From: Candidatus Bathyarchaeota archaeon
Lineage (GTDB): Archaea > Thermoproteota > Bathyarchaeia > 40CM-2-53-6
DNA length: 36,938 nucleotides
Direction: 5' to 3'
NCBI GenBank assembly: GCA_005883085.1
Contig: VBAY01000034.1
Span: 1 to 36,938 of the forward strand
Below, one piece after another: positions 1-8,669 of the stretch. The position numbers were made by a program, and so were the translations under genes. The notes under the pieces were generated by a model. That model was not told where the DNA came from and did no database searches. It saw only the letters and a program-made list of their open reading frames with translations. Within the stretch, counting starts at the first letter, position 1. Every line of letters begins with the position of its first letter.

Positions 1-56
1 CCTACGGCATTCTAACAATCGACAAAGAGATTCATGGAGAAATTATCAGACTCTGA
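1..56 (+). CDS. C-terminal tail of an upstream protein (partial)
   Basis: A reading frame open from the left edge (first full codon at base 3) ends at TGA 54-56 and encodes 17 residues ending in DKEIHGEIIRL. The residue pattern looks like an ordinary protein terminus and nothing else claims these bases. Too little is present to name a family, and it could be a chance frame. Confidence 0.3.
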   Translation, partial: YGILTIDKEIHGEIIRL

Positions 57-101
57 TAAATCAAGCCTAGTTGCTGAGGTAGCAAGGGCCTAGTCTTTCA
101 T

Positions 102-980
102 CTAGCCGCTTGTACTTGCTTGCTCGCGCAGGCGCCATATTCCAAACTCTCCCACTGTTTCCTCTGTCTCCACAGGCTTGTACCATTTTTTTCTTGAGCC
201 GATGATGGCTCTCAGCTTCCATCTCAGCGACTTGGGGACAGTATTGGCGGCATAGAGAAGCTTCTCAACCTTTGAAGATAGGTCAGATGTTTCTTGAGAA
301 GATAGGACACTCATCTCTTTCACGTGTTCTCCAATTCCTTGGAGGGTGGTGGTTACTGTGTACCAGAAGCCCCAGTCTCGGGACAATACGTAAGCAACTC
401 TGTCTGTGCTAATGGTTTCCAGCTCTTCTTTCCCTGCTATAGTATGGGCCTTGAGCAAAAGTAACGTATCGATCATGTCCTTCCTGCTGAAGGAGACTAT
501 CTGCAGCTTCTCCAGTAGGAGATCGGAGAGCGGGATCGATATGGGGTCAACTTCCAATCTATCGCGGAAGCTGATAGGATGGTTTGCGGCCTTCAGCTTG
601 TCCCAGAAGACATCAATGTAGAACCATCCTTTCGGGTGAAAATAGATCTGCCTCTGGCTCGCCGAAGTAGACATCGTAGACGGACGCTTCGAATAGCCCA
701 ACGACTCCATGATCTTTCTCACTCCGTCGCGAGACTTGTAGTAGGTAGCGAAGTCGATGTCACTGTACTCTTGACCTTTCTCAGCGGACCTGCCCAGTCG
801 ATTTGCAAACTCTTTCTCGTTGAGGCTGTGAACCTTTATCGCGAGGCCACCTAGCATTTTCAAGGCGACCTTCGCTTCTGAGGCGGCTCTGAGAATCCTC
901 AATGATTCATCTACGAATATCCGAGTTGGCACCTTTCCATTCCATTCGGCGAGCATCTCAATTGTTCTGTTCTCTGTCAC
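102..980 (-). CDS. Nucleotidyltransferase-fold protein (AbiEii/MNT-like)
   Basis: The 292-residue protein has the signature of the DNA polymerase beta-like nucleotidyltransferase fold: a GG pair near residues 44-45, then about 30 residues later SDIDFA, whose Asp74 and Asp76 would bind the catalytic metal. A segment near residues 145-165 (PISIPLSDLLLEKL) resembles the region after the active site in AbiEii-type and MNT nucleotidyltransferases, which transfer nucleotides to tRNA or protein targets. The start is GTG at 980. No antitoxin-like gene lies beside it, so a toxin-antitoxin role is not supported; it may be a stand-alone enzyme. The fold is fairly clear; the substrate is unknown. Confidence 0.75.
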   Translation of the reverse strand: MTENRTIEMLAEWNGKVPTRIFVDESLRILRAASEAKVALKMLGGLAIKVHSLNEKEFANRLGRSAEKGQEYSDIDFATYYKSRDGVRKIMESLGYSKRPSTMSTSASQRQIYFHPKGWFYIDVFWDKLKAANHPISFRDRLEVDPISIPLSDLLLEKLQIVSFSRKDMIDTLLLLKAHTIAGKEELETISTDRVAYVLSRDWGFWYTVTTTLQGIGEHVKEMSVLSSQETSDLSSKVEKLLYAANTVPKSLRWKLRAIIGSRKKWYKPVETEETVGEFGIWRLREQASTSG

Positions 981-1011
981 TAGGCCTCGACCTGGTCTCC
1001 TAGATAGCTGG

Positions 1012-1027
1012 TTTAATCTAAATTAAA
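1012..1027. promoter_or_regulatory. AT-rich inverted repeat / TATA region between divergent genes
   Basis: TTTAAT and ATTAAA flank CTAA, a 6-4-6 inverted repeat that reads as a TATA-like element in both directions. On the minus strand it lies about 35-45 bases before the GTG of the nucleotidyltransferase gene. On the plus strand it lies about 55 bases before the zinc-ribbon membrane protein, leaving a longer leader. Confidence 0.45.
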
Positions 1028-1078
1028 TCCAAAACGGTTATGTCTGCGTTCGTTCGAGCCTAGAGCTCGAAGAAGATT

Positions 1079-1963
1079 ATGTCCACATCCAACACCTGTC
1101 CCAAGTGTGGATACACAAATCTTCCTAACGCCAGATTCTGCGCGAACTGCGCAACACAACTAGCCGCCTCGCTCCCATCCTACCAAGGTCCTCAGCAGCC
1201 TCCGAATATCTCACCAGCACAGTGGTATGGGTCGCCCCCAGGATACTGGAATCCGGTGGAGACTGCGAGGAAGACAAACATCGACAGGACCAAAACTGGG
1301 CTCCTACTTGTGATCGCGGGAATACTCCTCGGGCCACTGCCATACATAATGTATGTAGGATTGATCCTAGCCATAATCGGGGTCATACTGGTCATTATCG
1401 GCCGAAACCCCTTCGGCAACAACCACTCCAACTATACCATATTTTCCGTTGTAATCTATTGCGTAGGAATTGCGGTCGCCTTTGTCGTGGGGTTCCTGTT
1501 CGGTCTCTCCTTTGTCTCCGCCGCGTTGAGTGGCGGCAGCCAGACAGCCATTGAACAAGCATTAGTTTCAGCCTTCAACGAGCTCCTCATCGGGGTTCTC
1601 ATTAGCGGCGCAGTCATCGGAATAGCTTATGTGATCTTCACTTACGCGTTACAGGACTCAATGGGCCGCGTCTTGCTCTACATTGCCTTCGCGATCCAAC
1701 TGGCCGTCTCGGTCACGGTCGCTTACATTGTAAGCCCGCAGGTTCTAGGGGCAGTCACCCAATCATTTTCCAGTGGAACCTTCGACCCCTCTCCACTCAG
1801 TGCGCTTCAAGCCCAGCTACAATTTCTACGATTGTTAGGTCTCATTCCCGCGGCTATCTTCGCATTCGCTTACTACAGAGCATATTCTCGAATCGCAAAA
1901 GGAGAAGTTCCTGCGGCCGCAACGCCGCTGGCATCATTTACTCCCAGCTCAGGGAGCGGGTAG
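1079..1963 (+). CDS. Zinc-ribbon polytopic membrane protein
   Basis: Residues 6-27 form a zinc ribbon with two CxxC pairs (CPKCG and CANCA). A short Pro/Gln-rich linker follows, then hydrophobic segments at roughly residues 73-107 (two helices), 120-148, 165-190, 195-218 and 248-268, ending in a Ser/Pro tail. This is a cytoplasmic zinc ribbon in front of a multi-pass membrane domain, a layout common in archaea and shared here with the RDD protein at 17.1 kb. Parts of the membrane domain resemble DUF973, but I cannot confirm this. There are no transporter or enzyme motifs, so no function is assigned. Confidence 0.8.
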   Translation: MSTSNTCPKCGYTNLPNARFCANCATQLAASLPSYQGPQQPPNISPAQWYGSPPGYWNPVETARKTNIDRTKTGLLLVIAGILLGPLPYIMYVGLILAIIGVILVIIGRNPFGNNHSNYTIFSVVIYCVGIAVAFVVGFLFGLSFVSAALSGGSQTAIEQALVSAFNELLIGVLISGAVIGIAYVIFTYALQDSMGRVLLYIAFAIQLAVSVTVAYIVSPQVLGAVTQSFSSGTFDPSPLSALQAQLQFLRLLGLIPAAIFAFAYYRAYSRIAKGEVPAAATPLASFTPSSGSG

Positions 1964-2027
1964 CAATACGGGAAGCTCGACTCTGAGCCCTGGCAACTAG
2001 TTACCCGTCAGATCGTACCTACATCCA

Positions 2028-2687
2028 GTGATGACTTTGAACAAGACGCATCCGTGGGAGCTAGCTTGGAGAGAAGGGAGATGGGAAGAGACATCTCCAC
2101 CACTGCCAGAAGTCGTAGAGTTCGCCCAGGACTTGAAACGCGAAGGCGCGAAGACGATCCTCGACCTAGGCTGCGGAGCAGGTCGTCATTCCATACTTCT
2201 GGGCAAACAGGGATTTCAGGTAGTAGCTCTTGACATTTCGGAAACGGCCCTCAACACCCTTGACGGCCGTCTGAAAGTCGCTTCGATTGCTAACGTTTCT
2301 CTTGTCAAGCATGAAATGCGGGATCTCCCGTTCATAGACGGCTACTTTGATGGTATCATCTGTACCAATGTCCTCCATCATGGAAATATCGTTGAGATCA
2401 AGCGGACAGCTGGTGAGATTCGAAGAGTGATGAGAGAAGGGGCATCAGCGCTCATCGTAGCTTTGTCAGCCGCAGATTTCAGAAAAGGTAATGGAAAGAA
2501 GTTGGAGCCCAACACCTATGTCTTTACAGAGGGCGATGAGCGGGGAATAATCCACCACTTCTTCTCGCGCTCAGAACTTGAATCATGCCTCAAGGGAGCG
2601 AAGATCGTGTCATTCAAAGAAAGAATGATTCCTGTTGAAGAAGGTGGAAACCGTGCCCATTTTCTAGTGACACTGAAAAAGCCCTAA
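2028..2687 (+). CDS. Class I SAM-dependent methyltransferase
   Basis: The 219-residue protein is a small Rossmann-fold methyltransferase. Motif I is LDLGCGAGRH (about residues 46-55), and the acidic residue ending strand 2 is in VALDIS, which would hold the SAM ribose. RDLPF and the ICTNVLHH segment match motifs III and IV of the Methyltransf_11/25 families. The C-terminal half has an FFSRSELESCL helix typical of small-molecule methyltransferases. The substrate cannot be read from sequence. It converges on the S53 protease gene across 74 bases. GTGATG at 2025-2030 offers two adjacent starts; ATG is chosen. Confidence 0.85.
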   Translation: MMTLNKTHPWELAWREGRWEETSPPLPEVVEFAQDLKREGAKTILDLGCGAGRHSILLGKQGFQVVALDISETALNTLDGRLKVASIANVSLVKHEMRDLPFIDGYFDGIICTNVLHHGNIVEIKRTAGEIRRVMREGASALIVALSAADFRKGNGKKLEPNTYVFTEGDERGIIHHFFSRSELESCLKGAKIVSFKERMIPVEEGGNRAHFLVTLKKP

Positions 2688-2761
2688 GCGCTCGCGGCCG
2701 CACCAAAGGGGTAGAAAGAGCGCAATCGGACTAAGGTGTCGTGTAAGGCTGGAGACTCGCG

Positions 2762-4690
2762 CTACTTCAGAGCGCTTAGGAACGAGCTGGTTGGCGTTCC
2801 TAAGCCTGTCACGTCATCGTACCCGGGTGTAGATGTGAGGCTTAAGTTCTGGTTCATTGTTCGCAGACGATAGACTACTCCCGCGCTAGCGCCAATGTTG
2901 TTGACGTAGTTCGCGCGTACCACCGCCACCGTTGAGGCTGGGCTGACAACGTCCGTGAAGGCGGATGAGCCTGCGAGGCTGTAGAAGAGTGGGTTGGCAA
3001 ACCCATGAGTGTGACCAGCAGCTTGGTCGGCGAGTGCCATGATTCCGGCTACCAGTGGAGATGATAAGCTGGTTCCTCCGATGCGATATTCAGAATACGC
3101 CACTGTGCCATTGGGGAAGGTTTGTGTTTCACCGATCAAGTATCCCGTGTTGGGATCGCCGACAGCCGATATGTCCGGTACAGCTCGACCGGTTCGTCCC
3201 TGAGCTTGGAACACCGAGTTAGGCACTACTCCGACCTGGTAGGATGGTTCCGCGAAGATGCGGCTTACGCCGCCTCCCGAGCCGTACAACCATGAGCCTG
3301 GCGGAGTAGGAGACCATTTTGTGCCAGTCCATGATGATGTGGTTGTTCCCCAAGCAGTCTCAAAGAGATAATTGTTGGACGGGCCGACTGCGAGGCTGGT
3401 CCCTCCGACAGCGGTCACAAATGGGCTTGAGGCTGGCCAGTCAGTGGTAATATAGCCCTGCACGAGTGACTCGTCGCTGTTGTCGCCCGAGGAGAAGTAG
3501 ATTCCGATGCCTTCGACAACTCCTTGCAGAATCGTGTCCTCTTGTGGCTTGATGTAGCCGAAGGGCAGTATCTCGGTATTGAAGCCGTACGAGTTAGTAA
3601 CGATCGACGCAAGATGCCGGTCAACGACATGGTTCAGTGCCGCGTCAAGGTCTTGGAAATTGTTAGGCGCGCCCACGAAAACGATAGTCGCAGCGGGGGC
3701 CATGCCGTGAACAGCTTCCACGTCAAGCGTCTCCTCACCATACCAGCCCTGTGGGTCCTGAAAGAGCCCTTTCTCGGGGTGGTTGTAGGTCCCAGGTGCA
3801 ACAACTTGGACGAGCTGGTTTGCTGTTAGTGTCGGAAGACCGCGATTGATCGACCACTGGTTAGTATCTTGGATGATCGTAGGTGCCGCATAGGCGTCGA
3901 TAATCGCTACCGTCTGACCTGAACCATCGTACCCGGAGATACCGTACGCGCCCTTGATCTGTTGGGGAGTATATCCGCACGGGGCAAAGGGAAGAGTTCC
4001 CGCTCCATACGGATTCGTGAAACCTACAGCCTGCAGCTGTCCCCAATACGATGAGCACGGATGAGCGCTAACGAAGGCAGGTGGCGGAGGCGCGTCTCCG
4101 ACAGTGCTATCCGTGTGAACAAATTGTACGCTATCGTCGAGGCCCAGGACACCTGTGACGATGTTTGCTAGGGAGTTGGGAATGGTGACATCAGCGGACG
4201 GGGATCTGAGGCTTAGGCCACCAACGCTGTAGACTCCGAAGCTGGTGCCGAACGCGGCTTGCGCCTGCGCGACAGTTCCCTCTGCTGAGACATAATGATT
4301 GTTCATCGGGGTATACTCAACGGAGAAGCCTTGGCTCTTGAGCCAGGACTGGACCGCACCCACCTGTGATTGTGACGGAGCGAATTGCTGGCGGAACTGT
4401 TGGGGTGTCAGATATTGACCATAAGACGGGCTCTTGGGGTCGGAAACGGCCTGCGCGAGAGCCTCAACCGCTGACGGGTTATTCCAACCAAGGTAGACGC
4501 GGAAACCAACGTCAATAGTCGGGTTAGCAGCACTCTGGTAGTTCTTGCTGTTCGCCCATGTAGGGGCGCTTCCCACGAGGGTTGAGCGGCCGGAATTCGC
4601 TGCTTGAGCGAACAGGCCCCCAAATGAAACGTTTAGCGAGACAATCAATGCCAAAACACTCAGAGCGAGGAGTATTCTCGGTAATGACAT
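2762..4690 (-). CDS. Secreted sedolisin/kumamolisin-type serine-carboxyl protease (S53)
   Basis: A protein of about 642 residues starting at ATG 4690 with a signal peptide (hydrophobic residues 7-31, AQAA cleavage region). Residues about 50-200 form the pro-kumamolisin activation domain. The catalytic domain carries the expected S53 residues: Glu319 and Asp323 in WYGEETLDVE, Asp403 of SSGD for the oxyanion hole, and Ser541 in GGTSLSSP. The C-terminal FTDVV and GYDDVTGLG segments match the family calcium site. S53 enzymes are secreted endopeptidases that work at acidic pH. A longer TTG start (4702) would put MVFV ahead of the signal peptide; the TATA position favours the ATG. All catalytic residues are present, so it should be active and suits scavenging of external protein. 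Confidence 0.93.
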   Translation of the reverse strand: MSLPRILLALSVLALIVSLNVSFGGLFAQAANSGRSTLVGSAPTWANSKNYQSAANPTIDVGFRVYLGWNNPSAVEALAQAVSDPKSPSYGQYLTPQQFRQQFAPSQSQVGAVQSWLKSQGFSVEYTPMNNHYVSAEGTVAQAQAAFGTSFGVYSVGGLSLRSPSADVTIPNSLANIVTGVLGLDDSVQFVHTDSTVGDAPPPPAFVSAHPCSSYWGQLQAVGFTNPYGAGTLPFAPCGYTPQQIKGAYGISGYDGSGQTVAIIDAYAAPTIIQDTNQWSINRGLPTLTANQLVQVVAPGTYNHPEKGLFQDPQGWYGEETLDVEAVHGMAPAATIVFVGAPNNFQDLDAALNHVVDRHLASIVTNSYGFNTEILPFGYIKPQEDTILQGVVEGIGIYFSSGDNSDESLVQGYITTDWPASSPFVTAVGGTSLAVGPSNNYLFETAWGTTTSSWTGTKWSPTPPGSWLYGSGGGVSRIFAEPSYQVGVVPNSVFQAQGRTGRAVPDISAVGDPNTGYLIGETQTFPNGTVAYSEYRIGGTSLSSPLVAGIMALADQAAGHTHGFANPLFYSLAGSSAFTDVVSPASTVAVVRANYVNNIGASAGVVYRLRTMNQNLSLTSTPGYDDVTGLGTPTSSFLSALK

Positions 4691-4719
4691 AACGAAGACC
4701 AACGTGGGTTGGGTCTAAT

Positions 4720-4727
4720 CTATTTAA
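4720..4727 (-). promoter_or_regulatory. TATA-like box of the S53 protease gene
   Basis: Minus-strand TTAAATAG is centred about 33 bases before the ATG at 4690, which predicts a transcript starting a few bases before the start codon. Confidence 0.5.
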
Positions 4728-4873
4728 CAATTGGTAACCGGCAGCAACCCGCGTCATTCCCAAGACCCCCAAAGCTACACCATTCAGTTGAAGAGAATCC
4801 TGTTTCCGCCAACAAACTGATTGGTGAGAATGTTCTCCCTCTATTCCAGCGGAAAGAGATCTAGAGTAGGAGT

Positions 4874-5218
4874 TCAGCTGCTCTCTTGGGCCCGCCTCGA
4901 TATGTGAGCAGCCATCATCTTTTCTGCGTTATCATAAGCTAGGCGAATCAGTTCTTTCGCGTTCTCAATATCCTTTTCCAAACCGATTCTGAAAATGACC
5001 CAACCGGCTTGATGATGCACGAAGCGATGCGGTTCAGCCTTACCCTCCTTCAGCGTTCGCTCTTGGTCTTCATTGGAGAGTCTGATGTCAAGTTGCGAAG
5101 TCCCATGAGTATGCATGAATTCTAGACCGTGTACTTGATATTCTGTGCCGCCCAGCCTGTGTGAAGCCTTTGTGACGTTAGGGAGCTGGAGAATCCAGTC
5201 TTGGAGAGACTCGGTCAA
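4874..5218 (-). CDS. DUF5519 (luciferase-domain-like) protein
   Basis: The 114-residue protein matches the DUF5519 'luciferase domain' pattern: an N-terminal LPNVT segment, HRLGGTEYQVHGLEFMHTH, a TSQLDIRLS strand, then AEPHRFVHHQAGWVIFRI. The name is historical and does not imply light production; no reaction is known for the family. It lies 12 bases downstream of the M29-like gene on the same strand, so the two are very likely co-transcribed. The C-terminal helix (AKELIRLAYDNAEKMM) is intact and the length is normal. Confidence 0.75.
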   Translation of the reverse strand: MTESLQDWILQLPNVTKASHRLGGTEYQVHGLEFMHTHGTSQLDIRLSNEDQERTLKEGKAEPHRFVHHQAGWVIFRIGLEKDIENAKELIRLAYDNAEKMMAAHISRRAQESS

Positions 5219-5230
5219 AGGATACTCGTC

Positions 5231-6358
5231 CTAGGATTCGACCAGTAGTCTTCCATCCTCCATGACCTTCTGACCGCTAATTGTTACTGTCGCCTTGGTC
5301 ATCGAGGCCCACCATTGGCCGGTTGCGCCATTCATACCGCCCTTTGCGCTACTATGGCCGAATCCCACGATGGTGCTTCCGAGGACTTTATCATCCTGGG
5401 TGAACCCGTGGCGAAGCTTGGGGTTCAGTCCGAATCCGAAATAGGAGAAGCGATTCTCATCTCCCGATCCCTCTCTAAGATAACGTTCGAAGATCTCCTT
5501 TCCAGATCTCGCCGAAAACTGTTTGATCCGGCCCTGTGCTACTTGAAAGGTCAGGTCCTCAACTTGGCTTTTTCCGGCGCGGATTAGCGGGTCGTAGACT
5601 ATTCTTCCTTCAGCGCTATCTTCCGCGGCTGAAACTTCGATTCCACCGGTTGGCAAGAAAACAACTTCTCCTCTCTCGGCCTTCTCCTCTGTTGCCAGGC
5701 CGTACGAATAATCGTATGGGCGTTTGTCGAGTCTGAATCTGAAGTCAGTTCCAAACGGTGTTGTCAGATGCACCTGTCCTTCTCCGCCCATCAAAGGTTC
5801 CAGTGCACGTCCATGGGAAGCCATCTCTCTCGGGTCGGCGGTACAACCTTCAAACATTACTCGTCTCCACTCCTCCAAATCCAGACCCATAGACGTTGCG
5901 CGTTCCGGGGTCGCGAGAGTGGCTTCGATCCCCACCATCTTCACTTTGTTCCTCCTAGCTACTTTCGCCCACTGTTCAGCAAACCTGCTCCTATCGTACC
6001 TAGCGTCAAGCCATACACTAACCGACCCACGTCTATCAACAGGAATCCTGTCCCACGGAATAGGCTTTCTCGGTCCCAAAGTATAGACGTAGATTTGAGT
6101 CTCTTCCAATGCAGCGGCAATATGAGCTGGCAAATTGTCAAGGAGCTCCAGTGGAGCTTCGATCATAGAGCGCAACCAGAGGTCTTCCAGCTGAACCGTC
6201 AGAAGCACCTCGAGACCACGTTTCTTGGATTCCATGGCGAGATCTGACGCTAGTTCAAGCGTGTGGTCCCAGCTGTTGATCCACACTCGCTGACCGGGCT
6301 TGGTGCTAAGACAGCCATCAAGGATTTGTTTAGAGAGCGTTGCGTACCCAGTATCCAT
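5231..6358 (-). CDS. M29 aminopeptidase-like protein lacking metal ligands
   Basis: The 375-residue protein follows the layout of thermophilic M29 aminopeptidases: an N-terminal Rossmann-like region (KPGQRVWINSWD), a middle LPTGG strand, FGFGLNP, the STIVGFGHSS segment and the C-terminal VTISGQKVMEDGRL tail. Aligned by eye with aminopeptidase T, the two metal-ligand Glu, the His/Tyr pair of the 'HIAxG' segment and the final HxD are all replaced (for example STIVGFG where the His is expected and ASMTK where HxD is expected). It may therefore be a non-catalytic paralogue or an enzyme with different chemistry. It is the first gene of an operon with the DUF5519 protein. Confidence 0.75.
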   Translation of the reverse strand: MDTGYATLSKQILDGCLSTKPGQRVWINSWDHTLELASDLAMESKKRGLEVLLTVQLEDLWLRSMIEAPLELLDNLPAHIAAALEETQIYVYTLGPRKPIPWDRIPVDRRGSVSVWLDARYDRSRFAEQWAKVARRNKVKMVGIEATLATPERATSMGLDLEEWRRVMFEGCTADPREMASHGRALEPLMGGEGQVHLTTPFGTDFRFRLDKRPYDYSYGLATEEKAERGEVVFLPTGGIEVSAAEDSAEGRIVYDPLIRAGKSQVEDLTFQVAQGRIKQFSARSGKEIFERYLREGSGDENRFSYFGFGLNPKLRHGFTQDDKVLGSTIVGFGHSSAKGGMNGATGQWWASMTKATVTISGQKVMEDGRLLVES

Positions 6359-6455
6359 TCTTGTAAGTCCTACTTTTTCCCTGAACTCTCCTCGTCCAAG
6401 CTTCTCAGGTCCGGATTACTGACAAAATAGTAGGGCTCGCATGTCACTACAAAGG

Positions 6456-6462
6456 TTTAATC
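6456..6462 (+). promoter_or_regulatory. TATA-like box of the GNAT/C45 operon
   Basis: TTTAATC lies about 28 bases before the ATG at 6487, the usual distance for an archaeal leaderless or near-leaderless transcript. Confidence 0.45.
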
Positions 6463-6486
6463 GCTCGTTCTTCCATTTTGTGAAAT

Positions 6487-7470
6487 ATGTCGAGACAGTG
6501 GACACTCCCATTGCAAATCAGCGAATTCAAGGCTGATGACTACGGGAAGTTGGCCCGCGTCTTCGGCTCTATCTTTCCTGATTACGACCGGACACCAGAA
6601 GAGTGGCGGTTTGAAGATGAGAGCCTCGACAGGTCGAAGTTCCATTTCAAACGATACTCCTGTATCAGCAAGGACGTCCAAGAACCTGTCGGGTTTGCTC
6701 AATGTCAACATATTCCATGGATGTATCATCCGAGGAAGCTCTGGTTCGATATCTGGGTCGACCCGCAACATCAGAGAAAGGGCATAGGGAGCGCCCTCTA
6801 CGAGAGGCTGAACCAGGACTTCAAGGATCTTGGCACCGTCACATCATGGACTGGGGTAAGGGAGGACATGCCCGTACCGATCAAGTTCGCCTTGAACCGA
6901 GGATTCCATGAGAAGATGAGAGCTTGGGAATCACGCCTCAACCCAGCAACAGTTGACATCTCAGCTTTCCAAAAATACGCGGAAAAGGCATCCCAGCATC
7001 GAATCCAGTTTGTCACATTAGCCGATGAAATGAGGAACGATCCTGAATGTTACAGCAAACTCCATTCTCTAGTTCAATCCATTTCGGAAGACATTCCTCG
7101 ACCTGAACAGTTCACACCCGTGTCTTTCGAGCAATGGTCAGCTTTCGAGATGAAGAGCCCCAACCTAGTTCCTCAAGGCTACATGATCGCGAAGGATGGC
7201 GACAAGTACGTGGGTATGAGCACGGTATGGAAGGCTCAGAAGGATCCCAAGGGACTCTATCAGGGACTAACTGGAGTAGTACGCGATTACAGGGGACGAG
7301 GAATAGCGGTCGCCTTGAAACTCAAAGTTATCGAGTTCGCAAGGAACAACAGGTATGAGAAGCTCAAGACCTGGAACGATTCGACAAACGCCCCCATGTT
7401 GGGGATCAATGTGAAGCTTGGCTTCAAACGAGAGGTCGGCTGGATAACTCTTGAGAAGAACCTGGCATAG
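6487..7470 (+). CDS. Tandem GNAT N-acetyltransferase
   Basis: The 327-residue protein contains two GNAT domains. The first (about residues 9-150) has the acetyl-CoA loop WVDPQHQRKGIGSALYERL (Q/RxxGxG/A). The second (about 165-327) has VVRDYRGRGIAVALKLKVIEF followed by TWNDSTNAPMLGINVKLGF, the typical end of an active GNAT fold with the conserved Asn. GNAT enzymes transfer an acyl group from CoA to an amine; in tandem proteins one copy is often degenerate, but both phosphate-binding loops look usable here. Six bases separate it from the C45 acyltransferase/hydrolase gene, so the two probably act on related amide or amine substrates. Confidence 0.88.
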   Translation: MSRQWTLPLQISEFKADDYGKLARVFGSIFPDYDRTPEEWRFEDESLDRSKFHFKRYSCISKDVQEPVGFAQCQHIPWMYHPRKLWFDIWVDPQHQRKGIGSALYERLNQDFKDLGTVTSWTGVREDMPVPIKFALNRGFHEKMRAWESRLNPATVDISAFQKYAEKASQHRIQFVTLADEMRNDPECYSKLHSLVQSISEDIPRPEQFTPVSFEQWSAFEMKSPNLVPQGYMIAKDGDKYVGMSTVWKAQKDPKGLYQGLTGVVRDYRGRGIAVALKLKVIEFARNNRYEKLKTWNDSTNAPMLGINVKLGFKREVGWITLEKNLA

Positions 7471-7476
7471 ATCATA

Positions 7477-8598
7477 ATGAAATCAAAGCTCCCCGTTCTA
7501 ACCCTCAAAGGCTCACCCCGCCAGATTGGATTCATTCATGGAAGGAAGGCTCGTCCAGAAATAGAGAACAATCTAAAGGTCTACTTTGGTCGCTTCAAGA
7601 GCGAAACCGAACTCTCACATGACGTAGCCATCAGTCGAGCAGCAAGATTCCTAGACGCGATCAACAAGGTCAGCCCAGAATACGCCGAAACAATGAGAGG
7701 GGTGGCCGCTGGCTCTGGCCAGGAAATCCTCGACATCACCGCATTGAACGTCCGTTATGAGTTGATGTACAGCCAGTTCTCGAAAATTGGATTAAAGCCG
7801 ATACCCAAGACCTTCGGCTGCACAGCCTTCGCTACGCTCCCCGCAGCGGTCGAGAACGGGCATTTGATCATGGCGCAGAACTGGGACTGGATACCAGAAG
7901 TCGAAGGACTATTCCTCAAGGTCAGAAACGAAAACGGCGCTGACACACTGTCATTCACAGAAGCAGGAGTAGTCGGCGGAAAAATCGGCCTAAACTCCGA
8001 AGGACTAGGTCTCCTGATAAACGGAATAGTTTCCAGCAAAGACGACTGGGCACGTCTTAAGAAACCCTTCCACGTCCGATGCTGGGAGATTCTTCGATCC
8101 AAAACCCTCGCACGCGCGAGGGCGGTCATTTCACAGGGTCAAAGAAACTGTTCAGCCAACTTCATACTGGGACAACAGAAAACTATCAGATCAGGCAAGG
8201 TAGTCGATATTGAAACTGCCCCAGAAGCGGTTTGTGAGCTCCGACCCGACCGAGGAGCCGTGGCGCACACGAACCATTTCTCAAATCCGAGAATACTTGG
8301 CGTCAAACAGGTCTTGGACGAAGAGCGATTATCTACTCTCCAACGATATCGAAGAATACAGAAGCTCTTGGACGGTTCGGTTCGCGTCGGACGAAAACTG
8401 GGAATTTCTGACGCAAAGAACATGTTGAGAGACCATTATGGGAAGCCCGAATCTGTTTGCAGGCATTCGAACATGAAACTCCCAGAGTACGAGAGATACG
8501 AAACGGTCGTTTCTGTAATAATGGATCTGCCCAGCAGAAAAATGTGGGCCGCGACCGGCACACCGTGCTCCACTGAATATCGTTCGATGAGTCTCTAG
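7477..8598 (+). CDS. C45-family Ntn-hydrolase (acyl-CoA:6-APA acyltransferase-like)
   Basis: The 373-residue protein matches the peptidase C45 / isopenicillin-N acyltransferase family. After an N-terminal PRQIGFIHGRKA segment and a helix with YAETMRGVAAG comes FGCTAF, whose Cys115 would be the new N-terminal nucleophile after autocleavage. NWDWIPE, GLNSEGLGLLINGI and VAHTNHF follow as in the family. Members hydrolyse or form amide bonds of acylated amines. No signal peptide is seen, so it acts in the cytoplasm. It is the second gene of the GNAT operon and has normal family length. The natural substrate is unknown. Confidence 0.85.
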   Translation: MKSKLPVLTLKGSPRQIGFIHGRKARPEIENNLKVYFGRFKSETELSHDVAISRAARFLDAINKVSPEYAETMRGVAAGSGQEILDITALNVRYELMYSQFSKIGLKPIPKTFGCTAFATLPAAVENGHLIMAQNWDWIPEVEGLFLKVRNENGADTLSFTEAGVVGGKIGLNSEGLGLLINGIVSSKDDWARLKKPFHVRCWEILRSKTLARARAVISQGQRNCSANFILGQQKTIRSGKVVDIETAPEAVCELRPDRGAVAHTNHFSNPRILGVKQVLDEERLSTLQRYRRIQKLLDGSVRVGRKLGISDAKNMLRDHYGKPESVCRHSNMKLPEYERYETVVSVIMDLPSRKMWAATGTPCSTEYRSMSL

Positions 8599-8669
8599 AA
8601 GTATTCCGGAAGAAATCTCTAGCCGAATCATATTTCTACAAGCAGACCCATCTACCAAGCAGTCAGTCC

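Noticed and set aside
102..980. Abi/toxin-antitoxin system around the nucleotidyltransferase
   Set aside because: No adjacent antitoxin-like gene in the window; neighbours are a membrane protein and a partial frame.
2025..2060. C/D-box sRNA suggested by GTGATGA
   Set aside because: No D box (CTGA) or second C box at a suitable distance; the bases are the start of the methyltransferase gene.
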